A stretch of 64,000 nt of DNA, taken from JAUIJL01 sp965366625 (GTDB lineage: Bacteria; Acidobacteriota; Thermoanaerobaculia; Multivoradales; J023). Below are positions 53,457 through 61,300 of the stretch, one piece after another (positions within the stretch are counted from its first letter, which is position 1; each line of letters begins with the position of its first letter). The notes under the pieces were generated by a model. The model was not told the DNA's origin, ran no database searches, and saw only the letters and a program-made list of their open reading frames with translations. Position numbers and translations under genes: made by a program. Location of the stretch: positions 20,515-84,514 of the forward strand of contig CBDUGP010000028.1 in NCBI GenBank assembly GCA_965366625.1. The letters run 5' to 3'.

Positions 53457-54542
53457 ATGATTCGACAGAATAGTCCAAGCACCCTCAACTGGCTCACCCC
53501 GATCCTGTTCTCGTGGGTCTTGTTCACACTGAGTGGCGGTTCACAGCCCGCAGCTGCCCAGCTGCCCAATGTGACCTACGACCACACCATCACCCTGAGC
53601 GCCACCGGCACGCCGTGCTCCAACGGCGACAACCTCCAAAACACCATGGACGGAATTCTCGATGCGGGGCCGGACAATACCTATCTCGTGCTTCTCAATC
53701 CGGGAGTTTATGGCGTCTGTAGTGACTACCTGATCATGAAGTCTTATGTCGACATCGCCGGAGTCGATCGGCCCGCGACCATTATTCGAGGTTACGGATC
53801 CACCAGCGCGATTCCCTTGGCGCCGACGATTTTGGGGGCCGACCATACCCGCCTCACGACCCTGACCTTGCTCACCCGACCGGCGCAAATCTCGGAAACG
53901 CCGCCGGGGCTCAACAGCATCGGCCTCCACATCGACGACGCCACCATGGACCTCAAAGACGTCACGATTATTTCCGACGGCGGCCACAGCGACCGAGGAA
54001 TCCGCTGCTTCTATGCGTCCACAACCCTCACCGACGTGGAAATCCTCGTCGGGGGTCGGCAGCAAGGCTGGGGGTTGGTCAACCACGATTCAACGTCGGT
54101 GCTGCAGGACGTTTCCATCACGGTGACCCGGTCCGCCTTACGGAACATCGGCATTCACGCGTCGAGCTTGTCGCTATCCGAAGGGCTGAGAATGTCGAAT
54201 ACGAAAATCTATGCGTCCGGCGGCGGCGAAGACATAGGCATCGTTGACGAGACTTCATATCTTTATGACGAAACCTGGTTGGACGCCAAAGGCAGCCGGA
54301 TCCACGGGGATCACTATGGCATTCGAGCCACGGAGTTCCACACCGGTCAAAGGGGAGTCGGTATTAAAGTCACCGGCTCGAGAGTCTCGGGCCAGATCAA
54401 CACCATCTACGCGAATCTATCGACCCTCGCGGTCGCCACCTCGGTTCTCGACGGCGGACCGGTCGTGGCCCAACAAGCCACCTGCACCCAGGTTGTTGAC
54501 GGCAACGGCGATCCCTACGGCCCGGCCTGCGAGAGCCCCTGA
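53457..54542 (+). CDS. Secreted right-handed beta-helix-like protein
   Basis: 361 residues. AAAGGAGTCGAC precedes ATG 53457. Signal peptide (LTPILFSWVLFTLSGGSQPAAA). The rest is a pectin-lyase-like repeat pattern of short strands with alternating hydrophobics (TTLTLLTRPAQIS, LHIDDATMDLKDVTIIS, TTLTDVEILVGGRQQG, SLSLSEGLRMSNTKIYAS). No catalytic residues can be assigned. Its 3' 325 bp and 55 bp of downstream sequence are duplicated at 59784-60163. Confidence 0.8.
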   Translation: MIRQNSPSTLNWLTPILFSWVLFTLSGGSQPAAAQLPNVTYDHTITLSATGTPCSNGDNLQNTMDGILDAGPDNTYLVLLNPGVYGVCSDYLIMKSYVDIAGVDRPATIIRGYGSTSAIPLAPTILGADHTRLTTLTLLTRPAQISETPPGLNSIGLHIDDATMDLKDVTIISDGGHSDRGIRCFYASTTLTDVEILVGGRQQGWGLVNHDSTSVLQDVSITVTRSALRNIGIHASSLSLSEGLRMSNTKIYASGGGEDIGIVDETSYLYDETWLDAKGSRIHGDHYGIRATEFHTGQRGVGIKVTGSRVSGQINTIYANLSTLAVATSVLDGGPVVAQQATCTQVVDGNGDPYGPACESP

Positions 54543-54597
54543 TTCGACAAACAAACACGTCGACAGGGCTTTTGCTCGGCCTCCGCGCCGGCTCTTC
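54218..54597 (+). repeat. Direct repeat copy A (gene 3' end and downstream)
   Basis: 380 bp matching 59784-60163 at a constant offset of 5566 bp with no indels. Bases 54346-54597 appear identical to the other copy, and differences cluster in the first about 125 bp. Spans the last 108 codons of the beta-helix gene and 55 bp beyond. Confidence 0.92.
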
Positions 54598-54713
54598 TGA
54601 GTCGGCGTTTATATTTTCGGTCAAATGCGTTTGCGTGATTTTCCCCTGATCTTCGTGAAAGAAGGCAGAAAGAAAAATCTTTCGCTTCAGTGCTCGGTAC
54701 CAAGGAGAATCAA

Positions 54714-55100
54714 ATGTGGACAAAGCTCATCAGATCCGTGGCCGCTTCGATCTGCGGAAACGGCCTCGAAATACTCTTCGGCTCAGCTTGCTCGCCGCGG
54801 CTTCGATCTGGTCGACCCTGCCCACCGGACATCTGCTCTTCAAAGTCGAAGGCAATCTCCACAAATTCGAAATCGCCGGTGACCAAATGCTGGCGGTGGA
54901 GCGTGGCACCGGCCGCCGGCACCAGCCGCCGTGCGCCGTGCGCCGTGCGACTTGGTCTCTTTGACGGCCGGACTCTCGGGCCAAGTGAGCGGGTGACCCG
55001 TGGGCGATTCCGGGAGCACCAGAGTCGATCCCCCCTTATCGTGCCGGCGGGCACGTTTTTCGACAATGGCATAATCATCTCCCCTATGGCTTTACGTTGA
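54714..55100 (+). pseudogene. Possible small or decayed gene with cupin-like fragments
   Basis: AAGGAGAATCAA before ATG 54714 is a good ribosome site and opens a 128-residue reading (starting MWTKLIRSVAASI). Protein-like stretches, however, sit in two frames: LPTGHLLFKVEGNLHKFEIA in one, and LIVPAGTFFDNGIIISP in the other. Together they resemble a DUF985-type cupin. Between them lies a 7-bp repeat (GCCGTGC x3 at about 54931-54951); one extra 7-bp unit would explain the one-base frame change. An intact unknown 128-aa protein is the alternative. This locus sits in the 608 bp between the beta-helix gene and the phosphatase. Confidence 0.28.
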
Positions 55101-55150
55101 TGACTTTATGTTGGAGCCGCGAGGCCCATCAGACTTTCCGGGAAGAGTAG

Positions 55151-56053
55151 ATGCTGCAAAACCGATTCGCCTTTTTGGTCACACCTTTCTGGCCGACGAC
55201 CCTCCTGGCCCTTCTCCTTGTGGCTTGTGCCCACAATCCGCAGACCACGACTTCCGCAGGCTCTGCCGCAGGAGCCAGGGAACCCTGCCTCGACCACCAT
55301 GGGCTCGACGCGGCCTTGTGGGCACAGAGTTCGGCGGAATATCAGGCCGCCGCCCTGCAGACTTTCCGGCTCGCGTCCTTACGCCTGGAGCAAGCCCTGA
55401 AGGATCCCCAGTGGACGGCAGCCCTTGAGCAGGATGCGACGAACATGGCCGGACTGCCGCCGGCGCTAATCGTCGATGTCGACGAAACGATTCTCGATAA
55501 CTCTCCCTTTCAAGCTCGCCTGATCACCGAAAGGCTGACCTATGGACCAGCAACGTGGAATCCGTGGGTGGAAAAAGCTGAGGCGGAGGCCCTTCAAGGT
55601 GCCAAGGATTTTCTGCACCTCGCCGACAGATTAGGAGTTACTATTTTCTATGTCACCAACCGTGGTGCCGATCAGGAGCCCGCGACTCGGCGCAATCTAG
55701 AGATGGAGAACATGCCGATCGACGGCTCTCGGGACGTGGTCTTGATGAGCGGGGAGAACGGTTGGACTTCGGACAAAACCACGCGCCGCCGAGCCATCGC
55801 GGAAAGCCATCGCATTCTTCTGCTGCTCGGTGACGATTTGAACGACTTCGTCTCCGGTGCCAAAGCGTCGGCACCGGGCCCTCGTCGTAAGCTCGCCGAG
55901 GAACATCAGGCCATGTGGGGAACGAAATGGTTCCTATTCGCCAACCCTAGCTACGGCTCTTGGGAAGCGAGTCTCTACCAGCGGAATTTCGCTTTGCCCG
56001 AGCACGAAAAGCTGGAGTTGAAGCGTCTTCACCTCGCTCCTGCCGAGCCATAG
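55151..56053 (+). CDS. HAD acid phosphatase, class e(P4) lipoprotein type
   Basis: 300 residues. Lipobox LLLVACAHNP marks a lipoprotein. The HAD core is complete: DVDETILDN (nucleophile Asp and general-acid Asp), FYVTNRG (motif II), KTTRRRA (Lys of motif III) and GDDLNDF (acidic pair of motif IV), typical of 5'-nucleotidase lipoprotein e(P4) and plant-type acid phosphatases. It probably dephosphorylates nucleotides at the cell surface. GGAAGAG lies 4 bases before ATG 55151. Its TAG stop (56051-56053) is the first three bases of a solo copy of the 53172 element end, so the original 3' end may have been altered. Confidence 0.93.
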   Translation: MLQNRFAFLVTPFWPTTLLALLLVACAHNPQTTTSAGSAAGAREPCLDHHGLDAALWAQSSAEYQAAALQTFRLASLRLEQALKDPQWTAALEQDATNMAGLPPALIVDVDETILDNSPFQARLITERLTYGPATWNPWVEKAEAEALQGAKDFLHLADRLGVTIFYVTNRGADQEPATRRNLEMENMPIDGSRDVVLMSGENGWTSDKTTRRRAIAESHRILLLLGDDLNDFVSGAKASAPGPRRKLAEEHQAMWGTKWFLFANPSYGSWEASLYQRNFALPEHEKLELKRLHLAPAEP

Positions 56054-56468
56054 CAGGCTCTGGCGGAAGTCTGCGTCTCCTCCATCTCAACGGAAAACCA
56101 AAGAAACACCGACCCACTGCCGGGCTCGGAGCGCACCTCGATCGTCGCACCGAGCAGGGTGGCGTGGCGCTCGGCGATCGAGAGCCCGAGCCCGAACCGG
56201 TCCTCGTCGCGGGCTCGATTCCGGTCGCCCCTCCACATCCGATCGAAGGGGGGCAGATCGGCGGCGGCGATACCTTGCCCTCGGTCTTCGACGTCGATTC
56301 GAGACTTGCCGTCGTCGTCGGTCAGACGAATGTCGACCTCCGATCCCGGTGGAGAGTGGTTGAGCGCGGCGACCAAGGCGCGACCGAAGTGCGCGCGTCG
56401 TCCTCGATCAAGAGCAGGCGGGTCCCTGCGGCAGCGGTGTGATCGGCTGAGAGGTCCGTGTTCGACAT
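56029..56468 (-). pseudogene. Wrecked two-component operon: response-regulator start fused out of frame to a histidine-kinase tail
   Basis: From ATG 56468 the first 26 codons encode the start of a response regulator (RLLLIEDDAR, the acidic pocket). Just after, at about 56391, the sequence switches to the C-terminal ATPase part of a histidine kinase in another frame: ALNHSPPGSEV, VEDRGQGIAAADLPP, DRFGLGLSIAERHATLLGA and VFLWFSVEM. The receiver, output, HisKA and sensor parts are all missing. A deletion between adjacent regulator and kinase genes explains it. The kinase tail runs through the solo element end at 56051-56072. Confidence 0.85.
56051..56072. mobile_element. Solo copy of the inverted-repeat end
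   Basis: TAGCAGGCTCTGGCGGAAGT followed by CT matches the right-end consensus of the 53172-53353 element (one clear change near its middle). No second end is found nearby. It provides the stop of the phosphatase gene and truncates the histidine-kinase remnant. Confidence 0.6.
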
Positions 56469-56517
56469 CGGTGAGCCACTTTAGCACCGGTCGCGTCAAG
56501 AGGATTTGCTCTCGAGT

Positions 56518-56539
56518 TCTCAACGCAATCTCAACGCAA
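56518..56539 (-). promoter_or_regulatory. Two tandem 11-bp sites, OmpR/PhoB-type
   Basis: TTGCGTTGAGA occurs twice head-to-tail with an exact 11-bp period, 50 bp upstream of the response-regulator remnant. The 11-bp direct-repeat layout is that of OmpR/PhoB-family binding boxes, so it is a plausible leftover autoregulatory site. Confidence 0.55.
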
Positions 56540-56588
56540 GGTTTTTTACTCTCTGGTTCTCCAGCCCTCTCCTCGCCGAGAAGCTCGT

Positions 56589-56618
56589 TTCACATACGTA
56601 ACTTTCACATACGTAAAC
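56589..56618 (+). repeat. 15-bp tandem repeat x2 in the leader of the CSLREA gene
   Basis: TTCACATACGTAAC occurs at 56589 and again, within one base at the end, at 56604, a 15-bp period. ACGT palindromes (TACGTA) lie in each copy. Just upstream of the ribosome site at 56622. Confidence 0.8.
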
Positions 56619-56632
56619 TATGGGGACCTACG

Positions 56633-59600
56633 ATGAAGAAAACCTCCATCTGTCGACTTTTCGCCCTCAGCCTCGCCGTGCTCCCGGCATCGACCCTTTT
56701 CACCGGCGCGCCGCTCGACGCCGCCACCATCGCCGTCGACGGCGACGCGGTGATCATCGCCGACGAGGGCCTATGCTCCCTACGCGAGGCGATCCGCAAT
56801 GCCCTCGCCGACGCCCAGGTCGACAATACGAATTGTGAGGCGGGCTCCGGAGTCGACACCATTGAGCTGGGCGACACAGAAGAATACGTGCTCATCGACG
56901 CCGACCCGAGCAACCCGAGAAACGGCTTGCCTCTAATTACGAGCACGATCACCATCAACGGCAATGGCTCGACGATCGAGCGCGCGGGTGAATGCCTTCT
57001 CGACGGCACCCGAGACACGGGGGAATTTCGCATCTTCGAAATCCAAGGCGCGAATGTGACCTTGCGGGACCTTACGTTGAGCGGCGGCTGTGCCGACGGC
57101 AACGGTTCCTCCAACGACGGTGGCGCGATCTTCTCCGACGGGGATCTCTTGAGACTCACCCGAGTCGTGATCGAAGACAACCAAGCCTTCGATTACGCCG
57201 GGGGTTTGTTCAGCTACGGTCAGGTGCTGATTGAAGACAGCACATTCCGCCGGAATTTCGGCGGCGGCGGTGCCGGTGCCATTGGTCAATCCAGTGGTGA
57301 GCTGACCATCCTGCGCAGCACCATCTCCGAAAATACGGCCGGCGGCGATGGCGGCGGGGGCATCGGCACGGGCGGAAACACGAAGGCTACGAGGACCGTC
57401 ATTCGCAACAGCACGATCTCCGGCAATATCTCGACCGGCCTGGGCGGTGGAGGAATCGGCAATATCGGAGATATGCGGGTCGATACCTGTACGATCACCG
57501 GCAACTCGGCCACCGGCTTGTTGGGTGGCGGTGGCATCGGCAATGGCGGTATTTTGATCCTCAACAACTCGATTATGGCAGGCAACGGCGACGGCGGCGA
57601 TTGCACGAACCTCGGCCTGCTGGCCGCCGCCGGCGTCAACATGGACAGCGACGGCAGCTGCGCGGCCGAAGACGCCGACATCCAAACGGTGGCCCTGAAC
57701 GACCTGGCGCTCGAGCCCCTGGCGGATAACGGTGGGCCCACGGAGACCCACGACCTCGGCTTCGGCAGCGTGGCGATCGACGCTGTGCTCGACTGCATTG
57801 AGACGTCCGGCAACGACCTCGACTTCGATCAGCGGGGCTTCGACCGACCCCAGGACGGCGACGGCGACGGGGTCGCCCGCTGCGATGTCGGCGCCGTCGA
57901 AGCGTCGGAGGTGATCGTGGTCGACGGCTCCTGCACCCTCGGAGATGCCATCGAAGCGGCGAACCTCGATCGAGCCACGGTCGGCGGCTGCGTTGACGGG
58001 ACGATCGGCAACGACATCCTCCTGCTGGACGTTGACACCCACCTCGCCGTCGCCGATACCGTGCGCTCGACACTTCTCCTGGGTGCCTTCGCCGGCACCC
58101 CCGACATCACCAGCACGATCAGCGTCCGCGCCGGCGAGGGGTCAGTGATCGAGCGGTCGGAGGGGCTCAGCTGCGACGTGCCGGATGGGCCCGACGAATT
58201 TCGTCTGCTCCAGATAGGACCGGGAACCGAAGGTCGGCTGGAGCTGGTAGGCGTCACCTTGCGCGGCGGTTGCGCCGACAAGGGCGGCGCGGTCGCGGGC
58301 TTCAATCGGCTCGACATCGTCGACTCCACCTTCAGGAGCAACCACGCGATTTCCGCCGACGAAGCCGAGGGCGGCGCCGTCTCCGCTCTCGAAACGGACG
58401 TCACGGTCTCGGGCACCCTGTTTCAGGGCAACTCGGCTCGAGGGAATGACGCCTTCGGCGGGGCTTTGGCAGCGGGTTCCCTGCGGAGCCTGACGTCCAG
58501 CCAATTCGTCGAGAACACTGCGGAAGGCGACATCGCCGGCTACGGGGGAGGGCTCTACGTGGGCAGCGACGCTGAAATCCTGCATGACCTCGTTTTCGAA
58601 TCCAACATCGCTCGGGCCGGGGGAGACGCTCAGGGCGGGGGTCTTCTGGTGGACTACGCGGAGTCCATGAGCCGGGTGCTGCTGAGCAACAACTCGGCGA
58701 TCGGCAGCTCGGTCGGCGGGGCCTTGGCCCAAGGGAGCCCGGTCGACGGTGGCTCGGCGGCCGGCGGCGGAGCCCACATTTCTATCGCCGAGCAGGCCGA
58801 CGGCCTCACGTTCGTCGATAACTCGGCGGTCGGCGGAAACTCGGACGCGGGAGCCGGGGGCAACGCCGAGGGAGGTGGTCTCTATCTCGCCTCCGAAGGG
58901 ACTCTGCGCCATTTGACCATTTCGGGCAATACGGCCCGGGCCGGCCAGAGCACCAGCGGCCAGGGCGGCTCGGCTTTCGGCGGCGGCGTGCAGCTCGACG
59001 GCGAGTTTCATTTAGAGCACGCCACGATCGCTCTCAACGAGGCGGTCGCAGGCCTAGGTGGTGCCGGCAACGGCGTGGCCACGGGCGGCGGTATCCTCGC
59101 TTCGGAGATGATGACGCTCGGCTCGTCACTGCTCGAGCAGAACACGACGGACGCGGGCGGGACGGTGACCAATTCAGATTGCGGGGAGCTGGGCAGCCTG
59201 GTGTCGAGCCTCGGCTACAACGCGGTCGTGGAGCCGACCACCTGCGCCTTCACCGCCACGGGCGATCAAGTCGGTGTCGTCCCGTCGATTTTGCCCCTCG
59301 GTGACTACGGTTGCGTGACCCCGCTGCCCAACGGCATGTGCCTACCGACCCACGCAGTGATCCTCGGTAGCGAGGTAATCGATACGGGCAGCTGCACGGC
59401 CTCGGGGGTCGCTTCGGATAGCCGAGAGCTGGTCAGGCCCATTGACGACCTCGGCGTGGCGAACGCCGACGACGGCTGCGACGTGGGCGCCTACGAGTCG
59501 CGGGATCTCGATGAAGGCACCGGCGACGGCGTCGAGGACGGCATCGACAATTGCCCAGCGGACGTCAATCCGGACCAAACAGACAGCGATAGCGACGGCT

Positions 59601-59779
59601 TCGGCGACGCCTGCGATCTATGCTTGGGAGACAACGAGACCGGTGACGGCGACGGCGATGGGGTGTGCGCGGACCAGGACTGTGACGACGCCAATCCATC
59701 GATCGGCGCCGAGTGTCCACTCTTCGCCGACGGCTTCGAAAGTGGCGACGTCTCAGCTTGGGGCGTCACGGTGCCCTGA
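56633..59779 (+). CDS. Secreted CSLREA / choice-of-anchor beta-helix protein
   Basis: 1048 residues. GGGGA before ATG 56633 and a signal peptide (LFALSLAVLPASTLFTGAPL). Two successive CSLREAI-type units open two halves: CSLREAIRNALADA (about 49-62) and CTLGDAIEAANLDRA (about 431), each followed by Gly/Asn-rich right-handed beta-helix turns (GGGAGAIGQSSGELTILRST; FRSNHAIS ... GGAVSALET). An internal duplication is evident. The C-terminus has thrombospondin-3-like Ca-binding loops (DNCPADVNPDQTDSDSDGFG) and ends in CPLFADGFESGDVSAWG. Extracellular; adhesin or carbohydrate-binding role inferred. Codon use like the neighbours. Confidence 0.88.
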   Translation: MKKTSICRLFALSLAVLPASTLFTGAPLDAATIAVDGDAVIIADEGLCSLREAIRNALADAQVDNTNCEAGSGVDTIELGDTEEYVLIDADPSNPRNGLPLITSTITINGNGSTIERAGECLLDGTRDTGEFRIFEIQGANVTLRDLTLSGGCADGNGSSNDGGAIFSDGDLLRLTRVVIEDNQAFDYAGGLFSYGQVLIEDSTFRRNFGGGGAGAIGQSSGELTILRSTISENTAGGDGGGGIGTGGNTKATRTVIRNSTISGNISTGLGGGGIGNIGDMRVDTCTITGNSATGLLGGGGIGNGGILILNNSIMAGNGDGGDCTNLGLLAAAGVNMDSDGSCAAEDADIQTVALNDLALEPLADNGGPTETHDLGFGSVAIDAVLDCIETSGNDLDFDQRGFDRPQDGDGDGVARCDVGAVEASEVIVVDGSCTLGDAIEAANLDRATVGGCVDGTIGNDILLLDVDTHLAVADTVRSTLLLGAFAGTPDITSTISVRAGEGSVIERSEGLSCDVPDGPDEFRLLQIGPGTEGRLELVGVTLRGGCADKGGAVAGFNRLDIVDSTFRSNHAISADEAEGGAVSALETDVTVSGTLFQGNSARGNDAFGGALAAGSLRSLTSSQFVENTAEGDIAGYGGGLYVGSDAEILHDLVFESNIARAGGDAQGGGLLVDYAESMSRVLLSNNSAIGSSVGGALAQGSPVDGGSAAGGGAHISIAEQADGLTFVDNSAVGGNSDAGAGGNAEGGGLYLASEGTLRHLTISGNTARAGQSTSGQGGSAFGGGVQLDGEFHLEHATIALNEAVAGLGGAGNGVATGGGILASEMMTLGSSLLEQNTTDAGGTVTNSDCGELGSLVSSLGYNAVVEPTTCAFTATGDQVGVVPSILPLGDYGCVTPLPNGMCLPTHAVILGSEVIDTGSCTASGVASDSRELVRPIDDLGVANADDGCDVGAYESRDLDEGTGDGVEDGIDNCPADVNPDQTDSDSDGFGDACDLCLGDNETGDGDGDGVCADQDCDDANPSIGAECPLFADGFESGDVSAWGVTVP

Positions 59780-59783
59780 GCTA

Positions 59784-60108
59784 CGGCGGCGGCGAAGACA
59801 TCGGCATCGTCGACGAGGATTCATACCTCTACGAAGAAACCTGGTTGGACGCCAAAGGCAGCCGGATCCACGGGGATCACTACGGCATACGAGCCACGGA
59901 GATCCGCATCGGTCAAAGGGGAGTCGGTATTAAAGTCACCGGCTCGAGAGTCTCGGGCCAGATCAACACCATCTACGCGAATCTATCGACCCTCGCGGTC
60001 GCCACCTCGGTTCTCGACGGCGGACCGGTCGTGGCCCAACAAGCCACCTGCACCCAGGTTGTTGACGGCAACGGCGATCCCTACGGCCCGGCCTGCGAGA
60101 GCCCCTGA
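59784..60108 (+). pseudogene. Duplicated 3' fragment of the 53457 beta-helix gene
   Basis: The last about 108 codons of the 53457-54542 gene are repeated here, in frame to its own stop, but without a start codon or signal. It abuts the stop (59777-59779) of the CSLREA gene in another frame. Bases 59912-60163 appear identical to copy A, including 55 bp after the stop, while the first about 125 bp have scattered, partly coding, changes. A truncated duplicate, not an expressed gene. Confidence 0.88.
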
Positions 60109-60163
60109 TTCGACAAACAAACACGTCGACAGGGCTTTTGCTCGGCCTCCGCGCCGGCTCTTC
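59784..60163 (+). repeat. Direct repeat copy B
   Basis: 380 bp matching 54218-54597 at constant offset 5566, no indels. Recombination between the copies would delete the phosphatase and CSLREA genes. Confidence 0.92.
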
Positions 60164-60201
60164 GGAGCCCAAGGTCGGCCATTGGGTCGAGCGCACACGC
60201 G

Positions 60202-60233
60202 AAAAAGGGGGCAGCGATCAGATCGCTGCCCCC
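60202..60233 (-). terminator. Intrinsic terminator of the 60259-61008 gene
   Basis: A near-perfect hairpin: GGGGGCAGCGATC, one base, GATCGCTGCCCCC (60207-60233). On the minus strand it is followed by TTTTT (60202-60206). 25 bp beyond the stop at 60259. Confidence 0.9.
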
Positions 60234-60258
60234 TTCATCCGGTCATTTCAGATCGTTA

Positions 60259-61008
60259 TCAGAACCCGCCGACTTCGATCGGGTTGCCCAAGGCCACGTC
60301 CTTCACCGAAGAGGTGGAGAGGCGAATGGGGGGCAGCGGGTCGCACAGGCAGGGCCAGCCGAACGGGAATTGAGGTAGACACTTGCCGTCCACGTCGAAC
60401 GAAATGATGCCGATGCTGATGGTGATCACGCACGCAGAGTTGTTTTGGCATTTAGCGCTGTCGGGATCCAAGGGGCAGCTGGTATTGCTGCTGGCCAGAC
60501 GCTCAGCTACGGGCTCGACGCCGTCGGCCAAGAAGCCGGCGCCGACGAATCGCACATCTGTTTTGCCGTCCGCAAAGGTCACATCAGCGGCGAAGACCAC
60601 GTCTCGATCACCGCAAACCGAGCGATTCGAATCGTCGACCATGAAGCCACCCAATTGATCGAACGGGATCTCGCTAGCGCTGTTGGACGAGCCCTCGAAG
60701 CCGAAAAACGGCGCGCCGTCGATCAGCTGGATTGAAGCAAAGGATGCATCATCGCCGTCCTTCGCCTGGATTTCGAAGAATACCGTGCCCCCGCGTACTC
60801 GTTCATAACCGACGTGCACCTCCGGTGCAGTGATACCCGTGCCCTCGATGACTACCTCATAGGCGCGAGACGCCAAGAGCTGGTTGATGCCGTCGGCGCT
60901 TTCTTGGTTCTCCGAGGGGCTCGGGCTGCTGTTCGCGAACACGGGCGCGGCTGCGAGCAAGGCAAAAAAACCAAGGGTAATAACGGGGAGAGATTTCTTG
61001 GTGACCAT
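60259..61008 (-). CDS. Unrecognised secreted protein, 249 residues
   Basis: TTCAAAGGAGAATCCC precedes ATG 61008; the signal peptide is SLPVITLGFFALLAAAPVFA. The mature part is beta-rich (YEVVIEGTGITAPEVHVGYE; FFEIQAKDGDD; VVFAADVTFADG) with several Cys (VCGDRD, TSCPLD, AKCQNNSAC, KCLPQFPFGWPCLC). No family recognised. It could bind a metal or form disulfides outside the cell. A perfect inverted repeat GTATG-ACGA-CATAC (61056-61069) lies about 50 bp upstream and may be an operator. Confidence 0.72.
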   Translation of the reverse strand: MVTKKSLPVITLGFFALLAAAPVFANSSPSPSENQESADGINQLLASRAYEVVIEGTGITAPEVHVGYERVRGGTVFFEIQAKDGDDASFASIQLIDGAPFFGFEGSSNSASEIPFDQLGGFMVDDSNRSVCGDRDVVFAADVTFADGKTDVRFVGAGFLADGVEPVAERLASSNTSCPLDPDSAKCQNNSACVITISIGIISFDVDGKCLPQFPFGWPCLCDPLPPIRLSTSSVKDVALGNPIEVGGF

Positions 61009-61300
61009 GGGATTCTCCTTTGAAGCTGTGAATCGTCAAGATTCTGAGGCACTATGTATGACGACATACCCTTGTTAAGATCAAATACTGTGCCAAAGTT
61101 CACTCAAAGATAAAACTTTCTTTATATGCTTTAAGCACAACAGTTTATGATCTCTTTCGGGTATCGTGCGCGCTTGTGCCGGCCCGAGAATTGGGGAGTG
61201 CACTACCCGCGGCGGGTAATGTGTTGCCGATCACGACAGCCAAGGCATGACCGATAGCTCCTCGAAATAACACTTCAACGCCTCCGACGTATGAGCTGGC

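Noticed and set aside
53183..53478. Several short reading frames in the inverted-repeat element
   Set aside because: They arise from its symmetric GC-rich sequence and have no ribosome sites or domain.
54690..54713. Longer start for the small frame at 54714
   Set aside because: The AAGGAG site lies directly before ATG 54714; the upstream start has no ribosome site.
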